Shown: piece by piece, positions 30,716 to 37,934 of the stretch | How the letters are laid out: the number at the start of each line of letters is the position of its first letter | How positions within the stretch are numbered: position 1 is the stretch's first letter | Assembly (NCBI GenBank): GCA_910579015.1 | Contig: CAJTRO010000034.1 | Location: forward strand, 419 to 39,092 | Reading direction: 5' to 3' | Source: an uncultured Dorea sp. | GTDB taxonomy: Bacteria > Bacillota_A > Clostridia > Lachnospirales > Lachnospiraceae | Length of the DNA stretch: 38,674 bases | Notes under the pieces: model-generated | Seen by the model: the letters and a program-made list of their open reading frames with translations, nothing else | Databases searched by the model: none | Told to the model about the DNA's origin: nothing | Made by a program: the position numbers and the translations under genes

Positions 30716-31750
30716 TTAACCTACCTGGAAACCATACCTCAACGGATCCTGCGGATCGATCAGGTATGTGGCGACACCTGTCAGATAACAGCTTCCTGTG
30801 ATCATAGGAATAACAGCGTCGAAATCGCCGACCTTGGCAGTCTCTTTGATCACGCCCTTAAATAAGGAGCCGATGAAGCTCTCGTAGATGAACTCCTCGC
30901 CGACCTTGATCTCGCCCCAGTGATGCAGTGTGGCAAGCTTCGCGCTTGTGCCGGTTCCGCACGGAGAACGGTCTGCCATTGCGTCGCCGAAGATAACGAC
31001 GTTCCTCATAGTGGCCTTCTCAGGATTCGGAGTCGGTCCGTAGAACTCAACAAGGTCAACGGATGTAATGTCAAGAAGCGGGTGCTGGATCGGAATCTCT
31101 TTGTTGATTGCTTCCAGCATCTTCATGCCGAGCTTCGTGTACTCCGGAACAGTCTTCGGATTAATCTCGCCGATGTCGAGCTTGGTGGTGTCAACCAGTG
31201 CGAAGAAGCTTCCGCCGAAGGAGATTGTGAATTCAATCTCCCTGCCGTCGATGGTAACCTTCTGGTGCTCTTTGTAAACGAAGGATGGAACGTTGGTCAG
31301 CGTAACGCTCTCAACCTTGCCGTCCTTTACAACAGCCTTGGTGCGGATCAGTCCGGCAGGAGCCTCAAGCACAACTTCGTTGTCGCCTTCCTTAGACTCA
31401 ACAAGTCCGGCCTCTACAGCCACGGTCACAGCGCCGATCGTGCAGTGTCCGCACATATTCAGATATCCGCCTGTGTCCATGAACATAACGCCGAAGTCCG
31501 CCTCTTTGTTCACCGGTTCGCACAGAAAAGCGCCGAACATGTCATGATGTCCGCGCGGCTCAAACATAAGCGCGGTACGTACATGGTCGTAGTTCTCCTC
31601 CATCCATTTCTTCTTCTCGATCATGGTGTTTCCTTCGGGCTCCGGGAAACCGCCGATCACAACGCGGCAGAACTCACCTACGGTGTGAGCGTCAACTACC
31701 TGCAAAGCGGCTTCGAACCGATTGAAATTGACATTAGCTTTTAATTCCAT
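30716..31750 (-). CDS. prdF: Proline racemase
   Basis: The 344-residue cofactor-independent racemase converts L-proline to D-proline, the substrate of the reductase encoded on the other strand. Both catalytic cysteines are present: C100 in L-N-M-C-G-H and C264 in D-R-S-P-C-G-T-G-T-S. This separates it from the trans-3-hydroxyproline dehydratases, in which one Cys is Thr. Hydroxyproline 2-epimerases share both cysteines, but the prd context favours proline. The ATG at 31750 follows GGAGGT at 9 nt; an open frame continues upstream through the leader but is unlikely to be translated. It diverges from tRNA-Sec / prdC. Confidence 0.93.
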   Translation of the reverse strand: MELKANVNFNRFEAALQVVDAHTVGEFCRVVIGGFPEPEGNTMIEKKKWMEENYDHVRTALMFEPRGHHDMFGAFLCEPVNKEADFGVMFMDTGGYLNMCGHCTIGAVTVAVEAGLVESKEGDNEVVLEAPAGLIRTKAVVKDGKVESVTLTNVPSFVYKEHQKVTIDGREIEFTISFGGSFFALVDTTKLDIGEINPKTVPEYTKLGMKMLEAINKEIPIQHPLLDITSVDLVEFYGPTPNPEKATMRNVVIFGDAMADRSPCGTGTSAKLATLHHWGEIKVGEEFIYESFIGSLFKGVIKETAKVGDFDAVIPMITGSCYLTGVATYLIDPQDPLRYGFQVG

Positions 31751-31930
31751 AATTCTTGTACCTCCTGGATTATTTTGGTGATGATCTTTATAGAGATAAT
31801 CTATAAATATATCAAAAACACTTCGGGATTTCCCCAATAATGCCCGTCGTGTCTTTTGCAGTTTTGTGGTCCGCCTGATGAACCGCCTGCTCCCCGTCCA
31901 GGGTAAAAACGGACAGAAAAACAGGAAAAA
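31751..31930 (-). ncRNA. Structured prdF leader with internal terminator-like hairpin
   Basis: On the minus strand UCUGUCC pairs with GGACGGG, then a GC-rich segment with alternative pairings (GUCCG with CGGAC) follows. Next comes ACAC-GA-CGGG (complement of 31843-31852) pairing with CCCG-AA-GUGU (complement of 31818-31827) followed by UUUUUG. The hairpin is about 70 nt before the prdF start. Promoter-like sequence lies upstream (TTTTCA and TTATAC, complement of about 31943-31971). This is the layout of an attenuator; the signal is unknown. Confidence 0.45.
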
Positions 31931-32108
31931 TATCATCGGACCGTCATGGGAAAATCTGTATAATAAAATGAAAATATCCATGAAAACGACAGGGATTTAA
32001 CAAATAGACTGCGTTCTAGTATGACGTTCAATTTTCTTATTTTCATTATGACCGAAAACCCTTGAAAAGTCAATGTTTTTTTGGTATTATAAAAATATAA
32101 AAAAAGTG

Positions 32109-32137
32109 TTGAAAATAGTTGAAATATATGCTATTGT
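32109..32137 (+). promoter_or_regulatory. Promoter of tRNA-Sec
   Basis: TTGAAA (32109-32114), a 17-bp spacer and TATTGT (32132-32137), about 8 nt of leader before the tRNA. Confidence 0.55.
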
Positions 32138-32151
32138 TAAAGCACATTTAT

Positions 32152-32249
32152 GGGGGTAGATGGGTGACTGGTGTGCCTCCTAGTCTTCAAAACTAGTGTG
32201 GGGCGTTAAGAGCGTCCCGGGTGGGTTCGATTCCCACATGCCCTCGCCA
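32152..32249 (+). tRNA. selC: tRNA-Sec (anticodon UCA)
   Basis: This 98-nt tRNA has the bacterial selenocysteine layout. The acceptor arm is long (GGGGGTAG with ATGCCCTC; seven pairs plus a G-A at the eighth), followed by discriminator G and encoded CCA (32247-32249). The anticodon stem CTAGT / ACTAG holds loop CTTCAAA with TCA at 32187-32189. The variable arm is long (GGGGCG / CGTCCC). The T-arm is GTGGG-TTCGATT-CCCAC. It decodes UGA in selD and prdB. It sits between prdF and prdC, so the tRNA is placed with a main user of it. Confidence 0.97.
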
Positions 32250-32467
32250 AAAAAGAATATTTAATGACGGCCGCTGTCTGCGAACCGGCAGGCGGATCGG
32301 CTGTAGATATAGATACGATATATAATTGAAACAGGTAACAGGTGCAGAACTTATAGGTTTTATCTATGACAGGCCCATAGTTGTTACGGCTTACAGATTA
32401 CGGCTGGAAGTAAACGAACCAGGAGGTGCGTATTTACTCAAATAAATGTAAAGGAGAAGGATGACAG
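32250..32467 (+). other. Spacer between tRNA-Sec and prdC
   Basis: No gene is seen. A GC-rich inverted repeat (CCGCTGTCTGC with GCAGGCGG, about 32265-32292) follows the tRNA without a T-run. TTACGGCT occurs twice as a direct repeat (32384-32391, 32398-32405). A good AAGGAG site precedes prdC. No convincing -24/-12 sigma-54 site was found. Confidence 0.45.
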
Positions 32468-33871
32468 ATGGGAAATGTACAGATTTTGTTACGTCAGCAT
32501 GTTGGTGCACCTTGTCAGGCGATTGTTAAAGCCGGTGATGAAGTGAAAAAAGGCACGAAGATTGCAGTACCGGCAGGTCTTGGCGCGAACATTTTCTCAA
32601 GTGTGTACGGCGTGGTTGAAGAGGTCCTGGAAGACAGGATCGTCATCAGACCGGATGAAGAGCAGAAGGATGAGTTCGTGCCGATCGAAGCGGCTGACGA
32701 GAACGATAAGCTGGCTCTGGTGAAAGAGGCCGGTATCGTTGGTATGGGGGGCGCCGGTTTCCCGACAGGGGTTAAGCTTGGCATCAATCTGGCGGAGACA
32801 GAGATGGCAGAGCTTGATCCGGAGATCAATCCGGAGCTTCCGGCTGATTTCAAGCTGGAGCACAGCTATATCCTGATTAATGCTGCGGAGTGTGAGCCGG
32901 GCTTGGAGCACAATATCAGACAGATTGAAGAGCAATGCGATAAGGTAGTCCGCGGTGTGAAGTATTGTATGGAGATCACACATGCGGATAAAGCTATTTT
33001 TGCGGTCAAGAAGAAGAACGAGAAAGCGGTTGGGATATTGCGGAAGGCAATTGCGGATGAAGCCGATATTACGATCCATCTTCTGCCGGATATCTATCCG
33101 ATGGGAGAGGAGCGCGCGGTAGTGAGAGAGTGTCTGGGCGTGAATCTTACGACCATGCAGCTTCCGTCCGCTGCAAGATCTGTCGTTGTGAATCTCGAGA
33201 CGGCGGCTAAGGTCGCAGAGGCGGTCGATGAGAAGAAGCCGTGTATTACGAAGAATCTGACCGTGCGCGGCAAGATCAACGGCGGTAATGCGGCTCATGT
33301 ATTCATGGACGTTCCGGTAGGCGTAAGCGTTGGAGAATTGATCGAGAGAGCGGGCGGTATCGACGGAGAGTACGGCGAGATCATCATGGGAGGAGCCTTC
33401 ACGGGCAAGTCCACAGAGTTAGATGAGCCGATTACAAAGACGACGGGAGGCATCCTTGTCACGATCGACTTCCCGGATCTTCATGGAGCCGACGTGGGAC
33501 TTCTTGTCTGCGCGTGCGGCGGGAGCGAAGAGCGTATGCGTGAGATTGCAGAGAAGATGAACGGCAAGGTGGTGTCGGTGTGCAGGTGTAAGCAGGCGAT
33601 CGAGAACAAGCCCGGAGCGCCGCTTAAGTGCTTAAGACCGGGTAACTGTCCGGGACAGGTTAAGAATAATATGCAGTTCAAGAAGGATAAGTGCGAATAT
33701 ATTATTATCGGCAACTGCTCCGACTGCTCGAATACAGTTATGGCTTCCGGACCGAAGATGGGGCTTAAGGTATTCCACCAGACCGACCATGTGATGCGTA
33801 CAGTCGGCCATGCACTCTACAGGACATTGAGAGTTTCGAAGCAGGTAGACCAGCTTCCGAACGGCAAATAA
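32468..33871 (+). CDS. prdC: Proline reductase-associated electron transfer protein PrdC (RnfC-like)
   Basis: The 467-residue protein resembles RnfC. It has an N-terminal biotinyl/barrel-sandwich part (K-A-G-D-E-V-K-K-G), the flavin/NADH-site motif G-M-G-G-A-G-F-P-T-G-V-K, an SLBB-like segment, and a Cys-rich C-terminal domain (C-A-C-G-G; C-R-C-K; C-L-R-P-G-N-C-P-G; G-N-C-S-D-C-S-N). PrdC is thought to pass electrons from NADH to the proline reductase at the membrane. In some clostridia PrdC is a selenoprotein; here the whole frame is sense codons and the C-terminal motif is C-S-D-C, so this is the cysteine form. Confidence 0.9.
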   Translation: MGNVQILLRQHVGAPCQAIVKAGDEVKKGTKIAVPAGLGANIFSSVYGVVEEVLEDRIVIRPDEEQKDEFVPIEAADENDKLALVKEAGIVGMGGAGFPTGVKLGINLAETEMAELDPEINPELPADFKLEHSYILINAAECEPGLEHNIRQIEEQCDKVVRGVKYCMEITHADKAIFAVKKKNEKAVGILRKAIADEADITIHLLPDIYPMGEERAVVRECLGVNLTTMQLPSAARSVVVNLETAAKVAEAVDEKKPCITKNLTVRGKINGGNAAHVFMDVPVGVSVGELIERAGGIDGEYGEIIMGGAFTGKSTELDEPITKTTGGILVTIDFPDLHGADVGLLVCACGGSEERMREIAEKMNGKVVSVCRCKQAIENKPGAPLKCLRPGNCPGQVKNNMQFKKDKCEYIIIGNCSDCSNTVMASGPKMGLKVFHQTDHVMRTVGHALYRTLRVSKQVDQLPNGK

Positions 33872-34102
33872 TATCTTGTTTTTATGAAATGCTGATATTA
33901 CTGCTGCGGGCGGTAAGGGCAATTGACACCCCGATTCTTTTGCCTGGAGAAGAGAGGTAGAACTCCGGCCGTATGCGGCTGTATATATACAATAAGCGCT
34001 ATATGCGTATGCCTGGCGGCAGGTCCATAGATGCCGTGGCGGGTAATATAATTCATGTGTCCCGCAAGGGATGTGTAAGACCAAACAAGGAGGGAAAACA
34101 AT
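33872..34102 (+). other. Structured spacer / leader before prdA
   Basis: The 231-nt gap holds several hairpins: GCC-T-GGAG with CTCC-GGC, GCCG-TATG-CGGC, CGGCA with TGCCG, and GCGGG with CCCGC close to the start. TATAAT at 34047-34052 lies inside the last loop, with only a weak -35. No frame here looks coding. It may hold a second promoter or an RNA stability/processing element that raises prdA-prdB expression over prdC. Confidence 0.4.
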
Positions 34103-35962
34103 ATGTCAATCACAGCTGAAACAGCGAAAGCTCATGCTCATGATCCAGCGGTATTATGTTGTAGAGCCGAGGGCGGCATTACAATCGAACCGGCGAATCT
34201 GGAAGATCCGGCGATCTTTGATGATCTGGTGGATTCTGGATTATTGAATCTTGATGGCTGCCTTACCATTGAGGAGGTTCTGGGAGCAAAACTTACAAAA
34301 ACATGTGATTCTCTCTGCCCACTTACTGCGGATGTTGTAGAAGGCGCAAAGGCGCCGAGCGCACCGGCAGTTGAGGAAGCAGTTGAAGAAGCAGCACCGG
34401 CACCGGAAGCAGTACCGGCGGCACCGGCGGCAGCGCCGATGGCAGGCGGAGTATTGAAGATCCATATCGGAGAAGGCAAGGATATCGACCTTGAGATCCC
34501 GGTTGGAGCTCTTGGCGGTGGAAGTGCAGCTGCGGCAGCACCTGCGGGCGCAGTACCGGCAGTTGCGGCAGGCGTGGCGGCGCCGGCGGCAGAACAGGAG
34601 CCGAAGCTGGTTAGAAGCTTGACGAGAAAGCACTTTAATATCACGGAAGTAAAGAGAGGACCGGAGACTAAGATTGAAGGAACGACACTGTATATCCGTG
34701 AAGGTATTGAGAAAGAATGTATTGATTCTCAGAAGTTAGTGTATGACCTGAAGATTGATATTATCACACCAGAGCAGTACCACACATATTCCGAGACGAT
34801 CATGGACGTTCAGCCGATTGCAACGAAAGAGGGCGAGGATGAACTTGGATCTGGTGTTACCAGAGTTCTTGACGGTGTTGTTATGATGGTGACCGGTACG
34901 GATGCGAATGGTGTTCAGATTGGTGAGTTCGGTTCTTCAGAAGGATATCTCGACGAGAACATCATGTGGGGACGTCCGGGAGCGCCTGAGAAGGGCGAGA
35001 TCTTCATCAAGACACAGGTTACCGTTAAAGAAGGTACGAACATGGAGAGACCTGGCCCGCTGGCAGCTCATACTGCAAGCGACCTCATTACACAGGAGAT
35101 CCGTGAGTGCTTGAAGAAGTTAGATGAGTCTCTCGTAGTAGATACAGAGCAGTTTGACCAGTATAGAAGACCTGGCAAGAAGAAAGTTGTTATCGTTAAG
35201 GAGATCATGGGACAGGGAGCTATGCATGACAACCTGATCCTTCCGGTAGAGCCGGTTGGTATCCTTGGCGGAAAGCCGAATGTTGACCTTGGTAATGTTC
35301 CGGTTGCAGTATCTCCATTGGAGGTTCTTGACGGATGTATCCATGCGCTCACCTGTATCGGACCTGCATCAAAGGAGATGTCCAGACACTACTGGAGAGA
35401 GCCGTTGGTTCTGGAAGCGCTGCATGATGAAGAGATCGACCTTTGCGGAGTGATCTTCGTGGGAAGCCCGCAGATCAATGCGGAGAAGTTCTATGTATCC
35501 AGACGTGTGGGACAGATCTGTGAGATGCTTGATGTAGACGGAGCGTTCGTTACAACAGAAGGTTTCGGCAACAACCACATCGACTTTGCAAGCCACCACG
35601 AGCAGATCGGTATGAGAGGAATCCCGGTAGTCGGTATGTCCTTCTGTGCCGTTCAGGGAGCGCTGGTAGTCGGTAATAAATACATGACACACATGGTTGA
35701 TAATAATAAGTCTGAATCAGGTATTGAGAACGAGGTTCTTGCTTGTAATACACTTTGTCCGGAAGATGCAGTGCGCGCATTGCAGATGCTAAAGAACGCG
35801 ATGGGCGGAGAAGATGTTAAAGCGGCTGAGAAGAAGTGGAATCCGAATGTGAAGACTTCCAACGTAGAAGCAATCGAGAGTGTGACAGGAAAAGGACTGA
35901 AGCTGGTTGAGAATGAGCAGTCTCTGCCAATGAGCCAGAAGCGTAAGGAAAAATATGACTAA
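34103..35962 (+). CDS. prdA: D-proline reductase proprotein PrdA (pyruvoyl enzyme)
   Basis: The 619-residue proprotein self-cleaves to two chains, one starting with the pyruvoyl group that binds D-proline; with PrdB it reduces D-proline to 5-aminovalerate. By family knowledge the cleavage is at the Thr-Cys in A-L-T-C-I-G-P-A, here T417-C418, giving chains of 417 and 202 residues. Residues 1-75 are a Cys-containing N-domain. Residues about 85-160 include an Ala/Pro/Glu linker around a small G-V-L-K-I-H-I domain, and the rest is the catalytic core. AGGAGG precedes the ATG. It heads prdA-97aa-prdB-prdD-prdE with short gaps. Confidence 0.96.
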   Translation: MSITAETAKAHAHDPAVLCCRAEGGITIEPANLEDPAIFDDLVDSGLLNLDGCLTIEEVLGAKLTKTCDSLCPLTADVVEGAKAPSAPAVEEAVEEAAPAPEAVPAAPAAAPMAGGVLKIHIGEGKDIDLEIPVGALGGGSAAAAAPAGAVPAVAAGVAAPAAEQEPKLVRSLTRKHFNITEVKRGPETKIEGTTLYIREGIEKECIDSQKLVYDLKIDIITPEQYHTYSETIMDVQPIATKEGEDELGSGVTRVLDGVVMMVTGTDANGVQIGEFGSSEGYLDENIMWGRPGAPEKGEIFIKTQVTVKEGTNMERPGPLAAHTASDLITQEIRECLKKLDESLVVDTEQFDQYRRPGKKKVVIVKEIMGQGAMHDNLILPVEPVGILGGKPNVDLGNVPVAVSPLEVLDGCIHALTCIGPASKEMSRHYWREPLVLEALHDEEIDLCGVIFVGSPQINAEKFYVSRRVGQICEMLDVDGAFVTTEGFGNNHIDFASHHEQIGMRGIPVVGMSFCAVQGALVVGNKYMTHMVDNNKSESGIENEVLACNTLCPEDAVRALQMLKNAMGGEDVKAAEKKWNPNVKTSNVEAIESVTGKGLKLVENEQSLPMSQKRKEKYD

Positions 35963-35978
35963 AGACAGGTGAACGAAC

Positions 35979-36272
35979 ATGGCGGAATTGAAATATGGCG
36001 ATAAGATCATACGGATGGAGGGCGTGATCGTAGAGGTGCATGACGGATCTGTGGCGATCGATCTGAAGGGCCGTCTGGGTTATCTGAAAGTGCCGATGCG
36101 TATGTTCATTAGTGATTATCCCATTAAAGTAGGCCAGGAGGTTGCTTGGAACATGAGTTTCGTAGAGCAGCTCGGGCCTGAAGTCAATGAAAAGTATGTG
36201 AGTAACCTGGATACGTATACGCGGCGTCAGAAAGAGATGCGCGAAAAGAACCAGAACAATAAGGAGGTATAA
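35979..36272 (+). CDS. Small proline reductase cluster protein (CBO2463/CBO2479-like)
   Basis: The 97-residue protein has a small beta-barrel-like N-terminal part (G-V-I-V-E-V-H-D-G-S-V-A-I-D-L-K-G-R-L-G-Y-L-K-V-P) and a charged helical C-terminus ending in K-E-K-N-Q-N-N-K. Similar proteins occur between prdA and prdB in other proline-fermenting clostridia and are annotated after the C. botulinum loci; I believe some authors call it PrdH and link it to PrdA maturation, but I am not certain. It lies 16 nt after prdA and 2 nt before prdB, so it is made in step with them. A role in assembly or pyruvoyl formation is the best guess. Confidence 0.8.
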   Translation: MAELKYGDKIIRMEGVIVEVHDGSVAIDLKGRLGYLKVPMRMFISDYPIKVGQEVAWNMSFVEQLGPEVNEKYVSNLDTYTRRQKEMREKNQNNKEV

Positions 36273-36274
36273 CA

Positions 36275-37000
36275 ATGAGTTTGACATTAGTTAAGGGAAT
36301 GCAATCTGAGATTTTTGTTCCTATTACTCCACCGTCCGTATGGGCTCCTGTTACGAAAGAGTTAAAGGATATGACGATTGCCCTTGCAACGGCGGCGGGC
36401 GTTCATCACAAAGACCAGGAGAGATTTAACCTGGCGGGTGATTTTACCTGGAGAAAAGTAACGGATGATATGCCATCCAGCGAATTGATGGTATCACACG
36501 GTGGATATGATAACAGTGACGTTAATAAGGACATCAACTGCATGTTCCCGATTGACAGAATCCACGAGCTGGCTAAGGAAGGCTTTATTAAGGCCTGCGC
36601 GCCGGTACACGCCGGATTCATGGGCGGCGGCGGAAACCAGGAGAAGTTCAAGGGCGAGACTGGTCCTGCCATTGCACAGATGTTCAAGGAAGAGGGAGTT
36701 GACGCAGTAGTCCTCACCGCTGGCTGAGGTACCTGCCACCGCTCTGCAGTATTGGTGCAGAGAGCGATTGAAGAGGCTGGAATTCCTACCATTATTATTG
36801 CAGCTCTTCCGCCGGTTGTTCGTCAGACCGGTACTCCTCGTGCGGTAGCTCCGCTTGTTCCTATGGGTGCGAATGCGGGCGCTCCGAACAATGTAGAACA
36901 GCAGACGCAGATTGTAAAGGCAACACTGGAGCAGTTAGTAGAGATTCAGACGCCTGGAAAGATCGTTGCGTTACCATTCGAGTATATTGCGAAGGTTTAA
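36275..37000 (+). CDS. prdB: D-proline reductase selenoprotein subunit PrdB (UGA = Sec151)
   Basis: The 241-residue catalytic subunit carries the selenocysteine that attacks the alpha C-N bond of pyruvoyl-bound D-proline. The frame runs from ATG 36275 (AAGGAGG upstream) to TGA 36725-36727 and continues after it to TAA 36998-37000. The context T-A-G-U-G-T-C-H-R-S-A is the known PrdB active site, with a U-x-x-C pair (U151, C154). Total length equals other PrdB proteins (about 241). A naive caller would split it into two fragments at the UGA. A hairpin with loop GUAUUGG lies 21 nt downstream of the UGA. Confidence 0.97.
36741..36766 (+). promoter_or_regulatory. Candidate SECIS hairpin in prdB
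   Basis: CTCTGCA (36742-36748) and TGCAGAG (36756-36762) form a perfect 7-bp stem with loop GTATTGG; outer CGC/GCG pairs are possible around a small bulge. The loop begins 21 nt after the UGA, inside the range known for bacterial SECIS, and starts with GU. Confidence 0.65.
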
Positions 37001-37140
37001 GCAGATATAATTCGAAAGATTATCAGGATAACGAGGTATCAAAGGGCAGATGTTTGATGCATCTGTCCTTAAAAAGTTTATGAAATATGATATATTTATA
37101 TCATGGTATAGAGATCAGCCTGCACGCAGGCTGCGTTAAC
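37001..37140 (+). other. Hairpin-rich spacer between prdB and prdD
   Basis: Three stems follow each other: AAGGGCAGATG with CATCTGTCCTT (about 37041-37074, no T-run after it), the palindrome ATGATATA-TT-TATATCAT (37087-37104), and CAGCCTGC-AC-GCAGGCTG (37116-37133), 7 nt before the prdD binding site. No gene and no clear promoter. It may stabilise the prdA-prdB mRNA and lower expression of prdD-prdE. Confidence 0.5.
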
Positions 37141-37153
37141 GGAGGTGATGAAG

Positions 37154-37921
37154 GTGGCTGATGAAGTAAAGGACCTGAGAAAACTTGTGATCAAGGCATT
37201 CCATATGAATGATGTAGAATGGGGCGGGCATAACGATATTACAGTAGACGGTAAGATGACGGTCAGCAAAGAGATGCTTGACGAACTTACGGCTGAGGAG
37301 GAATACATAGATAAGATAGATATTCAGCTTATTAAGCCGGGAGACCATGACCGGTGGACGAATACGATCATGGATATCATACCGATCTCTACAAAAGTTC
37401 TTGGCAAGATTGGGGATGGGATTACGCACACGATCACTGGAGTATATGTGATGCTTACCGGTGTGGATGTGAATGGAAAACAGTGCCATGAATTCGGTTC
37501 ATCTGAAGGGAATCTGAAGGAACAGCTGTATCTGAACCGCGCAGGTACTCCCGGAGATGATGACTATATTATTTCCTTTGACGTTACTCTTACTGCCGGA
37601 ATGGGGCAGGAAAGACCAGGACCGACGGCAGCACACCGCGCCTGTGATAAGTTTATCCAGACCTATCGTGAGAAGCTGAAGAAATTCCGTGGAGAAAAAT
37701 GTACGGAGAGGCACGAATACCATGACATTGTAAGACCTGGCAAGAAGAGGGTGCTCATCATCAAGCAGGTGGCAGGACAGGGCGCGATGTATGATACACA
37801 TTTCTTCGCAGAGGAGCCGTCCGGAGTAGAAGGCGGGCGCTCGATCATCGATATGGGCAATATGCCGATTCTGGTAACGCCGAATGAATACCGGGACGGG
37901 ATTATCCGCTCTATGCAGTAA
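37154..37921 (+). CDS. prdD: Proline reductase cluster protein PrdD (PrdA N-side paralogue)
   Basis: The 255-residue protein aligns by eye along its length with PrdA residues about 165-417. Shared blocks are T-I-M-D-I-x-P-I (PrdA T-I-M-D-V-Q-P-I), the H-E-F-G-S-S-E-G and E-R-P-G-P-x-A-A-H motifs, R-P-G-K-K-R-V-L-I-I-K, G-Q-G-A-M and D-M-G-N-M-P-I-L-V-T-P. It lacks the N-terminal domain and linker of PrdA. It ends in I-R-S-M-Q, where PrdA has I-H-A-L-T just before its cleavage cysteine. The start is GTG 37154, 8 nt after GGAGG; ATG 37148 is too close to that site. Its exact role is unknown; a structural or maturation partner with PrdE is likely. Confidence 0.9.
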   Translation: MADEVKDLRKLVIKAFHMNDVEWGGHNDITVDGKMTVSKEMLDELTAEEEYIDKIDIQLIKPGDHDRWTNTIMDIIPISTKVLGKIGDGITHTITGVYVMLTGVDVNGKQCHEFGSSEGNLKEQLYLNRAGTPGDDDYIISFDVTLTAGMGQERPGPTAAHRACDKFIQTYREKLKKFRGEKCTERHEYHDIVRPGKKRVLIIKQVAGQGAMYDTHFFAEEPSGVEGGRSIIDMGNMPILVTPNEYRDGIIRSMQ

Positions 37922-37934
37922 GGAGGTAGAAGAT

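Noticed and set aside
31751..31981. In-frame N-terminal extension of PrdF (77 codons from ATG 31981)
   Set aside because: The extension has a composition unlike proline racemases, lies over leader hairpins, and the ATG at 31750 has an ideal GGAGGT site; known PrdF proteins start there.
32250..32467. Sigma-54 promoter for prdC
   Set aside because: No GG-N10-GC arrangement matching the -24/-12 consensus was found by eye.
34138..34644. Ala/Ser-rich minus-strand frames opposite the PrdA linker
   Set aside because: They are by-products of the Ala/Pro/Glu repeats on the + strand; no start signals are seen.
36275..36727. PrdB as a truncated pseudogene, with a separate small gene at 36752-37000
   Set aside because: The UGA lies in the known T-A-G-U-G-T-C motif, the reading frame continues, a SECIS-like hairpin follows, and the Sec machinery and tRNA are present.
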